Below are positions 1 through 7,016 of a stretch of DNA of 12,527 bases, piece after piece (position 1 is the stretch's first letter; each line of letters opens with the position of its first letter). The DNA lies in NCBI GenBank assembly GCA_964633205.1, contig CAZWFN010000168.1, positions 1 to 12,527 on the forward strand, written 5' to 3'. The position numbers were made by a program, and so were the translations under genes. Source of the DNA: CAYVQE01 sp964633205. GTDB taxonomy: Bacteria > Myxococcota > B64-G9. The notes under the pieces were generated by a model, which was not told where the DNA came from, made no database searches, and was given only the letters and a program-made list of their open reading frames with translations.

Positions 1-23
1 TCCTGGCACGGCAGCTAGACGTA

Positions 24-44
24 GCGCTGTTTTGCTGACAGCGC
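24..44. other. Short perfect hairpin upstream of the first gene
   Basis: GCGCTGT (24-30) and ACAGCGC (38-44) are perfect 7-nt inverted arms around a 7-nt loop, about 70 nt before the first start codon. No T-tract follows on the plus strand, so this is not a typical intrinsic terminator. It could be an operator or a leader hairpin. In a GC-rich genome a 7-bp palindrome can also occur by chance. Confidence 0.3.
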
Positions 45-103
45 GGATGCCTCGGAACGGGCTGGGCTTGTGTGCAGCCGGTGGGACCGCTACGGTGGGG
101 GTG

Positions 104-109
104 GGAGGA
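104..109 (+). promoter_or_regulatory. Ribosome binding site that sets the first gene's start
   Basis: GGAGGA lies 5 nt before the ATG at 115. The in-frame GTG at 70 has no comparable site, and the 15 residues it would add are unlike the family. The ATG at 115 is therefore the preferred start. Confidence 0.75.
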
Positions 110-114
110 AATCC

Positions 115-666
115 ATGCACTTATTCGACGCGGTTGGTGCCAACAACACCGAAAAGTGCCTGGCGCTGGCCTACCAGCGGGCCGAGGAGTTGGGCATCCA
201 GCACGCGCTGGTGGCCAGCACCAGCGGCGCCACCGGCCTGGAGGCGGCCCGCACCCTGCGCGGCATCGAGCTGGTGGTGGTCACCCACTCCACCGGCTTC
301 GGCCGGTCCGGGGTGCAGGAGGCCGAGCAGGGCCGGCTGGAGCAGATCCGCGAGACCGGGGCCCGGGTGCTGACCGCCACCCACGCCTTCGGCGGGGTCG
401 GCCGCGCGGTGCGGCGCAAGTTCGCCACCGTGCAGACCGAGGAGCTGGTGGCCCAGACGCTGCGCCTGTTCGGCGAGGGCACCAAGGTGGCGGTGGAGAT
501 CGCGCTGATGGCCGCCGACGCCGGGCTGGTGCCCATCGACCGCGACGTCATCGCCGTCGCCGGCACCGGCCACGGCGCCGACGCCGCCCTGGTGCTGCGC
601 CCGGCCCATGCCCAGGACCTGTTCGATCTCAAGGTGCGCGAGATCGTCTGCAAGCCCAGGCTGTAA
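115..666 (+). CDS. Stand-alone pyruvate kinase alpha/beta (C-terminal-like) domain protein
   Basis: This 183-residue protein matches in pattern the uncharacterised family related to the pyruvate kinase C-terminal domain (PF02887/COG1751 type, from memory). Visible family features are an N-terminal NTE segment in a helix-rich start, VASTSGATGLEA near residues 39-50, VVVTHSTGF near 59-67, LTATHAFGGVGRA near 85-97, an AQTLRLFGEG stretch, VEIALMAADAGL, and the closing AVAGTGHGADAALVL and DLKVREI motifs. No catalytic TIM barrel of pyruvate kinase is present, so it is not a pyruvate kinase. In the enzyme this domain binds allosteric effectors, so a nucleotide or phosphate-ligand role is possible, but the cellular function is unknown. 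It has no signal peptide and is probably cytosolic. The next gene begins 6 nt after its stop, which suggests co-transcription. The family call is firm; any function would be guesswork. Confidence 0.9.
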   Translation: MHLFDAVGANNTEKCLALAYQRAEELGIQHALVASTSGATGLEAARTLRGIELVVVTHSTGFGRSGVQEAEQGRLEQIRETGARVLTATHAFGGVGRAVRRKFATVQTEELVAQTLRLFGEGTKVAVEIALMAADAGLVPIDRDVIAVAGTGHGADAALVLRPAHAQDLFDLKVREIVCKPRL

Positions 667-672
667 CGAGCG

Positions 673-2526
673 ATGCGCCCGGCCCCCCGCATGCGCTTTT
701 CGTTCGCTTCCGGCCTGCTGGCGCTCGGGCTGACCGCCTGGACGCCGGCCGGTTGCGGTCAGACCGGAGCGGGCGACGCAGCGGATGCCGGCCCGGCAGC
801 GACCCGCCGTTACACCTTCCGCGCCATCGGCGGCTTTTCCATGGGCTCGCTCAGCGCCGCCTTCATCGGCCTGCGCCACCACCAGCGCTTCGACCTGCTG
901 GCGCCCATGGGCGGGCCGTTGGACGGCGCGGCCATGCTGCACGTGCTCGAGACCCAGGTCTTCGGCGGCTTCTGCACCCCGCCCCAGCCCGGGCGCATGT
1001 GCCCGGCCGCCGGGGCCGGCCAGGACTACGAGCACCTGGACATGGGCCACGGGCTCGGCCAGACCACGCGCACCAGCCTGCTCGAGGCCTTTTTGGGCGC
1101 GGCCGTGGTCTGGGGCAACTTCATGCTGTACAACCCGGAGCATCCCTACCTGCCACCCGGGGTGCCACCGGCCTACCTGGAGGACCCCGGCCTGTACTGC
1201 GACCAGCCGCTGCGGCTGGAGGGCTTCTACGACCGGCGCTTCAACCCGGACGGCACGGCGCCGGTGATCACCTTCTGCGACGGCCGCGGCCCGCAGCCGG
1301 GCGCCTTCGACCCCGACGGACCGCACCGCTTCGCGGTCGAGACCGCCCTGGCGGTGGACCTGAACGACGACGGCCGGCGCGGCGCCGGCGAGCCGGTGCT
1401 GTTCCAGCGCAGCGAGCCCTTCGACGACGTGGGCCGCGATGGGCTGGCCAGCGTCGACGAGCCGGGCTACGACCCGCAGCGCAACGCGGACCCCGCCGGC
1501 GACGACTTCCACCCGCTGGACAATCCCCTGGGCAGCGAGGGCAACCACCGCCGCGAGCCTGGCGAGCCCTTTCGCGACCACGGCCTGGATGGGGTGGCGG
1601 GCACCGCTTCCAGCCCCTGGGATCTGGGCGAGGGCAACGGCCGCTTCGATCGCAACCCGGCGGTGGCGCGCCAGTTCGAGCGCACCGATCCCATCAGCTT
1701 GCTGGCCGCGCTCGACGCCGAGGCGCTGGCGCGGCTGGACTTCTACCTCGACGTGGGGCTGCGCGATCACTTCCGCTTCCGGCCCCAGGTCGAGGCCTTC
1801 GCCGGCCGGCTCGGCGCTCGCGGCCGGCCGGTCGACGTGCGCCGCGGCTTCGCCGCCCTGCTCGAGCCCGGCTACCAGGGCAGCTTCGACATCCAGCACA
1901 TCGACTGGGAGGCGGTCGGCCGCGACCTGCTGGTGATCTACGGCGATCCGCAGGCCGACGCCGCCGCCGTCGAAGCCGGCGACGGCGGCCACGTGGGCAG
2001 CGCGGCGCAGCTGCTGTGGCGCTTCTTCACCATGCTGGCCTGGATCTCGCGCTCCTGGCCCGACGGCGACTTCGAGCCGCTGGACCCGCCCGGCGAGGCC
2101 CTGGTGCTGCAGGCCAGCTACGACTCCGCCATCCTGGATCGCGAACGGCCCTACTGGATCGTTCTACCGCCCGGCTATGACCGGCGGCCCGACCAGCGCT
2201 ACCCGGTGCTCTACCTGCTGCACGGCATGGGCATGGAGCCCGAGCTGATGACCGGCTCGGTGCTGTTCGCCGAGCCCTGGATGAACGAGGGCGCGCTGCA
2301 GAAGTTCATCATCGTCTTCCCGGACGGCCGCTGCGGCGAGGACTGTGTGGCCGGCACCTTCTTCGCCAACCAGAGCGGCCGCCAGCTGCCCCCCTTGCGC
2401 TACGAGGACGCCTTCGTCCAGGAGTTGATGGCCCACATCGACGCCAGCTACCGCACCCGCCCGGCGGCCGAGATGGTGCGCCAGGGCGACGGCTGGGTGC
2501 CGCGGGCTGCTCCAGCAGCTCCCTGA
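673..2526 (+). CDS. Exported esterase D-type alpha/beta hydrolase with circularly permuted catalytic domain
   Basis: This 617-residue protein has an N-terminal export signal (basic start, hydrophobic residues about 9-22). Cys28 sits in PAGC, a poor lipobox, so lipoprotein status is uncertain. The nucleophile elbow GFSMG (Ser56) comes almost at once, then a helix and strand like the second half of esterase D enzymes. Candidate Asp425 (YGDPQAD) and His440 (GDGGH) follow. Only at residues 490-597 comes what is normally the N-terminal half: WIVLPPGYD, YPVLYLLHGMG (oxyanion HG 517-518), FIIVFPDGR and a helix ending HIDASYRT. In ordinary family members that half precedes the Ser elbow, so the order is rotated. 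Residues about 225-330 are an Asp/Gly-rich insert with EF-hand-like loops. Six cysteines (101, 110, 176, 202, 554, 557) could form disulfides outside the cytoplasm. The substrate is unknown. The start at 673 has only a weak ribosome site; Met7 (691) is an alternative. Confidence 0.88.
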   Translation: MRPAPRMRFSFASGLLALGLTAWTPAGCGQTGAGDAADAGPAATRRYTFRAIGGFSMGSLSAAFIGLRHHQRFDLLAPMGGPLDGAAMLHVLETQVFGGFCTPPQPGRMCPAAGAGQDYEHLDMGHGLGQTTRTSLLEAFLGAAVVWGNFMLYNPEHPYLPPGVPPAYLEDPGLYCDQPLRLEGFYDRRFNPDGTAPVITFCDGRGPQPGAFDPDGPHRFAVETALAVDLNDDGRRGAGEPVLFQRSEPFDDVGRDGLASVDEPGYDPQRNADPAGDDFHPLDNPLGSEGNHRREPGEPFRDHGLDGVAGTASSPWDLGEGNGRFDRNPAVARQFERTDPISLLAALDAEALARLDFYLDVGLRDHFRFRPQVEAFAGRLGARGRPVDVRRGFAALLEPGYQGSFDIQHIDWEAVGRDLLVIYGDPQADAAAVEAGDGGHVGSAAQLLWRFFTMLAWISRSWPDGDFEPLDPPGEALVLQASYDSAILDRERPYWIVLPPGYDRRPDQRYPVLYLLHGMGMEPELMTGSVLFAEPWMNEGALQKFIIVFPDGRCGEDCVAGTFFANQSGRQLPPLRYEDAFVQELMAHIDASYRTRPAAEMVRQGDGWVPRAAPAAP

Positions 2527-2543
2527 TCGTCAAGGCTTCCCGG

Positions 2544-5273
2544 TTACTCCCCGTCCTTGCGCCCCGGAGCCTCGCGGCCGTCCAGCACCTCGCGGACCTT
2601 CAGCGCCAGCTCGCGCCGGGTGAAGGGCTTGGCCAAAAAGTGCAGGTCTTGGTCCAGCACGCCGTGTTGGGCGATGACGTTTTCCGTGTAACCCGACATG
2701 TGCAGCACGCGCAGGCCGGGCGTTTTTTCGCGCAGCCGGTCGGCCAGCTGGCTGCCGGTCATCTCCGGCATGACCACGTCGGTCAGCAGCAGGTCGATGG
2801 CCGCGCCGTGCTGCTCCGCTTCGGCCAGGGCCTGGCCGGGCGTGCCGGCGCTCAGCACCCGGTAGCCCAGGCCGGAGAGGATCTTGGCGGCCAGCTTGAT
2901 GACCGCCGGCTCGTCCTCGACCAGCAGCACGGTCTCGCCCCGGCCGGCCGGCAGCCGCTCGCCGGCCGGCTCATCTCCAGCGCGCTGGGGGCCGGTGTGG
3001 CGCGGAAGGTAAATGCGCACGCTGGTGCCGCGCCCGGGCTCGCTGTAGAGATGAATTAAACCCTGGTTCTGCTTGACGATGCCGTAGACCGTGGCCAGCC
3101 CCAGGCCCGTGCCCTGGCCGAGGTCCTTGGTGGTGAAGAAAGGCTCGAAGACCTTGTTGCGGGTGGCCGCGTCCATGCCGCGACCCTGGTCGCTGACGGC
3201 CAGCACCACGTAGTCGCCGGGCCGGCAGTCCGCCCGCTCCGCGCAGTAGGCCGCGTCCAGGGTGGTCTGGTCGGTCTCGATGGTGATGGTGCCGGGCCCA
3301 TCCATGGCGTCGCGGGCGTTGATGCACAGGTTGGCCAGGATCTGGTCGAGCTGGGCCGGATCCATCTTGACCGGCCACAGCTCCCGGCGCGGCATCCAGG
3401 CCAGCTGCTTGTCCTCGCCGATCAGCCGCTGCAGCATGTTGAGCGTGCCTTCCACGGCCCGGTTCAGATCCAGCACCCGGGGGGCGATGGTCTGCTTGCG
3501 GGCGAAGGCCAGCAGCTGCCGGGTCAGGTCGGCCGAGCGCCGGGCGGCGGCGGCGATCTCGTCCAGATCGGGCCGGACCGGGTGATCCGGCCCCAGCTCC
3601 TGCTCAACCAGCTCCAGGTAGCCGATCATGACGCCCAGCATGTTGTTGAAGTCGTGGGCCACGCCGCCGGCCAGCCGGCCCACCGCCTCCAGCTTCTGCG
3701 CCTGCACCAGCGCGTCGCGGCTGCGGGTCAGCTCGGCGCTGCGCCGCGCCACCTGGCGCCGCAGCGACCAGGTCCACAGCACGAAGCCCAGCACCACCAG
3801 GGCCAGCGGCACCAGGATGAAGGCCAGCCTCTCGATCACCTCGCGCCAGTCGAGCGCCGGCTCCTCGTATATGCCCATCCACTTTTCGTAGATGCGGCGG
3901 TACTCGCCGGTCTCCTCGATGATCTTCAAGCCCTCGCCCAGCTTGGCCAGCAGCGCGCGCTGGCCCTGGTCGACGGCGAAGCAGTAGCCCGGTGAGGCCA
4001 GCGCCTGACTGCCCACCTGCAGCCCCTCCAGGCCCAGCTCGTCGATCAGGTAGAGCGCGGTCAGGCGCGAGACCAGGGCGCAGTCGTGCTCGCCGGCGGC
4101 CAGCTGGCGCAGCGCCTGTTCCTGGGCGGGCACCAGCACCAAATCGTCCTGCAGCCCGCGCGCCAGGGCCCAATCGTGCATCAGGTCGCCGCGCTGGACC
4201 ACGATACGCTTGCCGGCCAGCTCGGCGGCCGTGGCCGGCGGGTCACCCGCGCCGGCGCGCACCACGGCCACGTAGTGGTTGACCGTGTGCGGCGCGGTGA
4301 AGTCGAAATCCCGATCGCGGGCGGGCGAGTACAGCATGCCCTGGATGGCGTCGATCTCGCCCCGCTGCAGCGCCCGGCGCACCTCGGCCCAGGGTCCCAG
4401 CCGAATGTCGATCTCCAGGCCCAGCTCGCGGGCGACGGCCCGGGTCAGGTCCACGTTGTAACCAGCCGGCAGGCCGTGCTGGTCGATGAACTCGAACGGG
4501 GGGTAGTTCTCGTCGCCGCCCACCACGATGCGGCGCCCGGAGGGCAGCTCCAGGCCGGCGAACCACTTGGCGTGCAGCTGGCGGAAGGTGCCGTCGGCCA
4601 TCACCAGGGCCAGACCCTCGTTGAGCAACGCCAGGGTCTCCCGATCCCCCTCGGTCACCGCGAAGCAGAAGTCCTGCCGCAAATCCAACAGCGGATCCTC
4701 GACCAGCCGCAGCCCGGCGAGGCCCTGCTGCTGGATCAGGCGCAGCGCCACCAGCCGCGGGATGACCACGGCGTCGTGACGCCCGGCGGCCAGCTGGCGC
4801 AGCGCCGCGGCGAAGGTCTCCAGGGCGACGATGTCGAACGCGCGCGGCTCGCGGCGCAGAAACTCCTCGGCGTTGTCGCCGCGCATGACCGCCACCCGGC
4901 CGCCGGCCAGGTCGGCCAACTCGCGCACGTGCCGGTTGTCGCTGCGCACGACGATGGCGCCGTGCAGCGTCATGTAGGGGAAGGTGAAGTCGAACAGGGC
5001 CTCGCGCTCCGGGGTGCGGCCCACCAGCGGCAGCGCATCCAGCCGGTCTTCGGCCAGCAGATCCTTGACCTCGGCCCAGGTACCGGTGTGGAAGGTCACC
5101 GTGCGGTCCATGGCCCTGAGCGTCTCGCGCAGCAACTCCACCGAGAAGCCGTCGGCCCGACCGCGGGCATCGCGCAGGCTGAAGGGCGGATAGTCGCTCT
5201 CGGCGCCGGCGCGGATCGGCTGGCGCACGATCTCGGACGCTGCCGCGGCGGCGGGGGCCGGTCGCAGCAGCAC
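2544..5273 (-). CDS. Hybrid sensor histidine kinase with two periplasmic solute-binding domains
   Basis: Numbering from the GTG at 5273 gives 909 residues. Two tandem family-3 solute-binding (SBP_bac_3, Venus-flytrap) domains span about 19-240 and 247-466. One membrane helix follows (about 483-503). A HisKA domain has phospho-acceptor His540 (GGVAHDFNN). The ATPase has N-box NLCINARDAM (648-657), G1 DQGRGM (695-700), FEPFFTTK and G2 GQGTGLGLA (719-727). A C-terminal receiver has Asp832 (TDVVMPEMTG) and Lys882. The layout resembles BvgS/EvgS sensors but lacks the PAS and HPt domains. It presumably senses an amino-acid-like small molecule in the periplasm. The GTG at 5273 is probably not the true start: in-frame codons upstream encode a convincing signal peptide (positive RRR, then WPAWWALLLVAVLL, then an Ala-rich cleavage region), but no ATG, GTG or TTG precedes it in frame. 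It follows nadA in the same direction; no separate response regulator is adjacent. Confidence 0.94.
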   Translation of the reverse strand: MLLRPAPAAAAASEIVRQPIRAGAESDYPPFSLRDARGRADGFSVELLRETLRAMDRTVTFHTGTWAEVKDLLAEDRLDALPLVGRTPEREALFDFTFPYMTLHGAIVVRSDNRHVRELADLAGGRVAVMRGDNAEEFLRREPRAFDIVALETFAAALRQLAAGRHDAVVIPRLVALRLIQQQGLAGLRLVEDPLLDLRQDFCFAVTEGDRETLALLNEGLALVMADGTFRQLHAKWFAGLELPSGRRIVVGGDENYPPFEFIDQHGLPAGYNVDLTRAVARELGLEIDIRLGPWAEVRRALQRGEIDAIQGMLYSPARDRDFDFTAPHTVNHYVAVVRAGAGDPPATAAELAGKRIVVQRGDLMHDWALARGLQDDLVLVPAQEQALRQLAAGEHDCALVSRLTALYLIDELGLEGLQVGSQALASPGYCFAVDQGQRALLAKLGEGLKIIEETGEYRRIYEKWMGIYEEPALDWREVIERLAFILVPLALVVLGFVLWTWSLRRQVARRSAELTRSRDALVQAQKLEAVGRLAGGVAHDFNNMLGVMIGYLELVEQELGPDHPVRPDLDEIAAAARRSADLTRQLLAFARKQTIAPRVLDLNRAVEGTLNMLQRLIGEDKQLAWMPRRELWPVKMDPAQLDQILANLCINARDAMDGPGTITIETDQTTLDAAYCAERADCRPGDYVVLAVSDQGRGMDAATRNKVFEPFFTTKDLGQGTGLGLATVYGIVKQNQGLIHLYSEPGRGTSVRIYLPRHTGPQRAGDEPAGERLPAGRGETVLLVEDEPAVIKLAAKILSGLGYRVLSAGTPGQALAEAEQHGAAIDLLLTDVVMPEMTGSQLADRLREKTPGLRVLHMSGYTENVIAQHGVLDQDLHFLAKPFTRRELALKVREVLDGREAPGRKDGE

Positions 5274-5379
5274 CGCGACCAGCAGCAGCGCCCACCACGC
5301 TGGCCAACCCGCGGCGCGACGGCGTCCAGAGCCGCTGCAAGAGATCAGATCGACCGTGTCGATGACGTCCCCCTTCGCC

Positions 5380-6441
5380 TCAAATCGACAGCATGCGCTC
5401 CAGCGCCAAAGCGGCGTCGCGTTTGACGTCCGGGTCGAGCCGGACCACCACGGCGGGCTCGGGCAGGCTGCGCAGGGCGTCGCGCAGCTTCTTCAGGCTG
5501 ATGCGGAACATGTTGGGGCACAGCGAGCGGGCCAGCGGCAGGATGGTCTTGTCCGGGTAGCTGTCGGCCAGCCGGCGCACCAGGTTGATCTCGGTGCCGA
5601 TGACCAGGGTCGCGCCGGCCGCGGCCCGCTCGGCTTGCTCGACGATGTAGGCGGTCGAGCCGTCACCGTCGGCCGCGGCCACCACCTCGACCGGGCACTC
5701 GGGATGGACGATCACCCGGCAGTCCGGATGGCGCTGGCGGGCGGCGGCGATCTGGGCGGTGGTGAAGTGGGTGTGCACGTGGCAGTAGCCGCGCCACAGC
5801 AGCACCTGGATGCGCTTCAGCGTCTCGGCGTCCAGCCCGCCGTCCGGCGCGGTCGGATCCCAGACCGCCACCGCGTCGTCGGCTATGCCCAGCTTGCGGG
5901 CCGTGTTGCGGCCCAGGTGCTCGTCGGGGAAGAAGAACACCAGCGGCCGCTGGCCGAAGGCCCACTCGAAGGCCCGCGGCGCGTTGGACGAGGTGCACAC
6001 CGTGCCGCCGTTGCGGCCCACCAGGGCCTTGAGCGAGGCCGAGGAGTTCATGTAGACCACCGGCATGACCGCGTCGGCGCCGCGGGCCGCGGCCACGGCG
6101 CGCCAGGCCTGCTCGGCCTGATCGGTCGGCGCGAAGTCGGCCAGCGGACAGCCCGACTGCGGGTCGGGCTGCAGCACCCGCTGGCTCTCGCGGCGCAGCA
6201 CCTCGGCCGCCTCGGCCATGAAGCGCACCCCGCAGAAGACGATGAACTCGGCGCCGGCGGCATCGCGCGCCTGGCGCGACAGCTCGTAGGAGTCGCCGAC
6301 GAAGTCGTTCAGGGCCACCACCTCGGCCCGCTGGTAGTGGTGGGTCAGCACCAGCAGCCGCTCGCCCCAGTGCTGCTTGAGCTCGACGATCTCGTCGAAC
6401 AGGTCGCGCTCGGCCTCGGTCAAGCGCTGCTTGGGATCCAT
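5380..6441 (-). CDS. nadA: Quinolinate synthase NadA
   Basis: This 353-residue protein should catalyse condensation of iminoaspartate with dihydroxyacetone phosphate to quinolinate, the step that builds the pyridine ring of NAD, in the cytosol. Family hallmarks are LTHHYQRAEV (32-41), DFVGDSYELS, VFCGVRFMAE (68-77), YMNSSASLKA, CTSSNA (149-154), FFFPDEHLG, HVHTHFT, HPECP (246-250), GTEINLV and the closing CPNM (308-311). By comparison with known NadA enzymes, Cys98 (SGCPLADF), Cys149 and Cys308 are the likely ligands of the [4Fe-4S] cluster, and all three are present. The length is normal. The frame stays open upstream to 6666, but the ATG at 6441 has a strong ribosome site 9 nt away and begins the homologous part. 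It lies between moaB and the sensor kinase; neither nadB nor nadC is in the window. Confidence 0.97.
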   Translation of the reverse strand: MDPKQRLTEAERDLFDEIVELKQHWGERLLVLTHHYQRAEVVALNDFVGDSYELSRQARDAAGAEFIVFCGVRFMAEAAEVLRRESQRVLQPDPQSGCPLADFAPTDQAEQAWRAVAAARGADAVMPVVYMNSSASLKALVGRNGGTVCTSSNAPRAFEWAFGQRPLVFFFPDEHLGRNTARKLGIADDAVAVWDPTAPDGGLDAETLKRIQVLLWRGYCHVHTHFTTAQIAAARQRHPDCRVIVHPECPVEVVAAADGDGSTAYIVEQAERAAAGATLVIGTEINLVRRLADSYPDKTILPLARSLCPNMFRISLKKLRDALRSLPEPAVVVRLDPDVKRDAALALERMLSI

Positions 6442-6450
6442 GTTCACCCG

Positions 6451-6460
6451 CTCCTCCTCC
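6451..6460 (-). promoter_or_regulatory. Ribosome binding site of nadA
   Basis: On the minus strand this reads GGAGGAGGAG, 9 nt before the ATG at 6441. It decides for that start over the longer frame. A GTG at 6447, only 3 nt away, is too close to be preferred. Confidence 0.75.
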
Positions 6461-6487
6461 CCCGCTGGCTTCTCACCGCGATGGGGA

Positions 6488-7009
6488 TCAACGCCGCATC
6501 TCGTAGACCAGGTGGCCCAGCTCGGGCAGCAGCACCGCCTCCAGCGCCAGGCGCACCGCGTTGGGCGAGCCCGGCAGGGCCGCCACCAGCACCGGCCGCT
6601 GTGCGGAGCCCAGCAGGCAGACGGCCGCCGCGGCCCGGCTGAGCATGGCCGGGGTGCCGATCTCATCGAAGCTCAAGCGGCGAAACAGCTCGCCGAAGCC
6701 CGGCAACCAGGTGCGCACCAGCGGCTGCAGCGCCTCCAGCGTCAAATCCTGGCTGGAGATGCCGCTGCCGCCGGACATGAACACCGCGTCGACCCCTTCG
6801 TCCGCGCCCAGCTCGGCCAGCGCCGCGCGGATGGGCTCCAGCCCGTCGGCCACCAGCCGCCGGGCCACCACCTGCTGGCCGGCCGCTGCGCACAGCTCGG
6901 CCATGACCGGACCGGAGCGATCCTCACCGGCCGCGCGCGAGGTGCTGACCGTGACCAGGGCCACGCCGACGCGCTTCGGAGCCTGGTGCTTGTGCTCGCG
7001 GTGTCCCAT
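6488..7009 (-). CDS. moaB: MoaB/Mog family molybdopterin biosynthesis protein
   Basis: This 173-residue single-domain protein has the MoCF-binding (MogA/MoaB) fold pattern. VGVALVTVSTSR (14-25) is the first strand and turn, GEDRSG (28-33) the family's GxDxSG, SGGSGISSQDLT (79-90) the usual TGGTG-x4-D loop with Ser for Thr at two places, SFDEIGTPAMLSRA (113-126) the following helix, and ALPGSPNAV (144-152) the closing loop. Such proteins adenylylate molybdopterin before molybdenum insertion; MoaB and MogA are hard to tell apart by eye, so the symbol is tentative. It is likely cytosolic. The start is 7 nt after the stop of the transporter gene, with a GAGG site overlapping that stop, which suggests translational coupling. 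The stop lies 46 nt before nadA. No other molybdenum-cofactor gene is visible. Confidence 0.92.
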   Translation of the reverse strand: MGHREHKHQAPKRVGVALVTVSTSRAAGEDRSGPVMAELCAAAGQQVVARRLVADGLEPIRAALAELGADEGVDAVFMSGGSGISSQDLTLEALQPLVRTWLPGFGELFRRLSFDEIGTPAMLSRAAAAVCLLGSAQRPVLVAALPGSPNAVRLALEAVLLPELGHLVYEMRR

Positions 7010-7016
7010 GGCGGCC

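Noticed and set aside
121..1992. Long minus-strand frame opposite the first two genes
   Set aside because: It spans two unrelated plus-strand genes and encodes a His/Gln/Ala-rich product with no family pattern; an antisense shadow.
72..2180. Long plus-strand frame overlapping both first genes
   Set aside because: Its Arg/Pro/Gly/Ala-rich product has no motifs, while the overlapping frames match known families.
2527..2543. Terminator between the convergent hydrolase and kinase genes
   Set aside because: Only 17 nt, no hairpin and no T-tract visible.
4086..5426. Long plus-strand frame opposite the sensor kinase
   Set aside because: Antisense shadow without recognisable domains; the minus strand carries a complete kinase.
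5380..6666. 428-residue version of NadA
   Set aside because: The added 75 residues are Arg/Cys/Trp-rich shadow of moaB, and a strong ribosome site supports the ATG at 6441.
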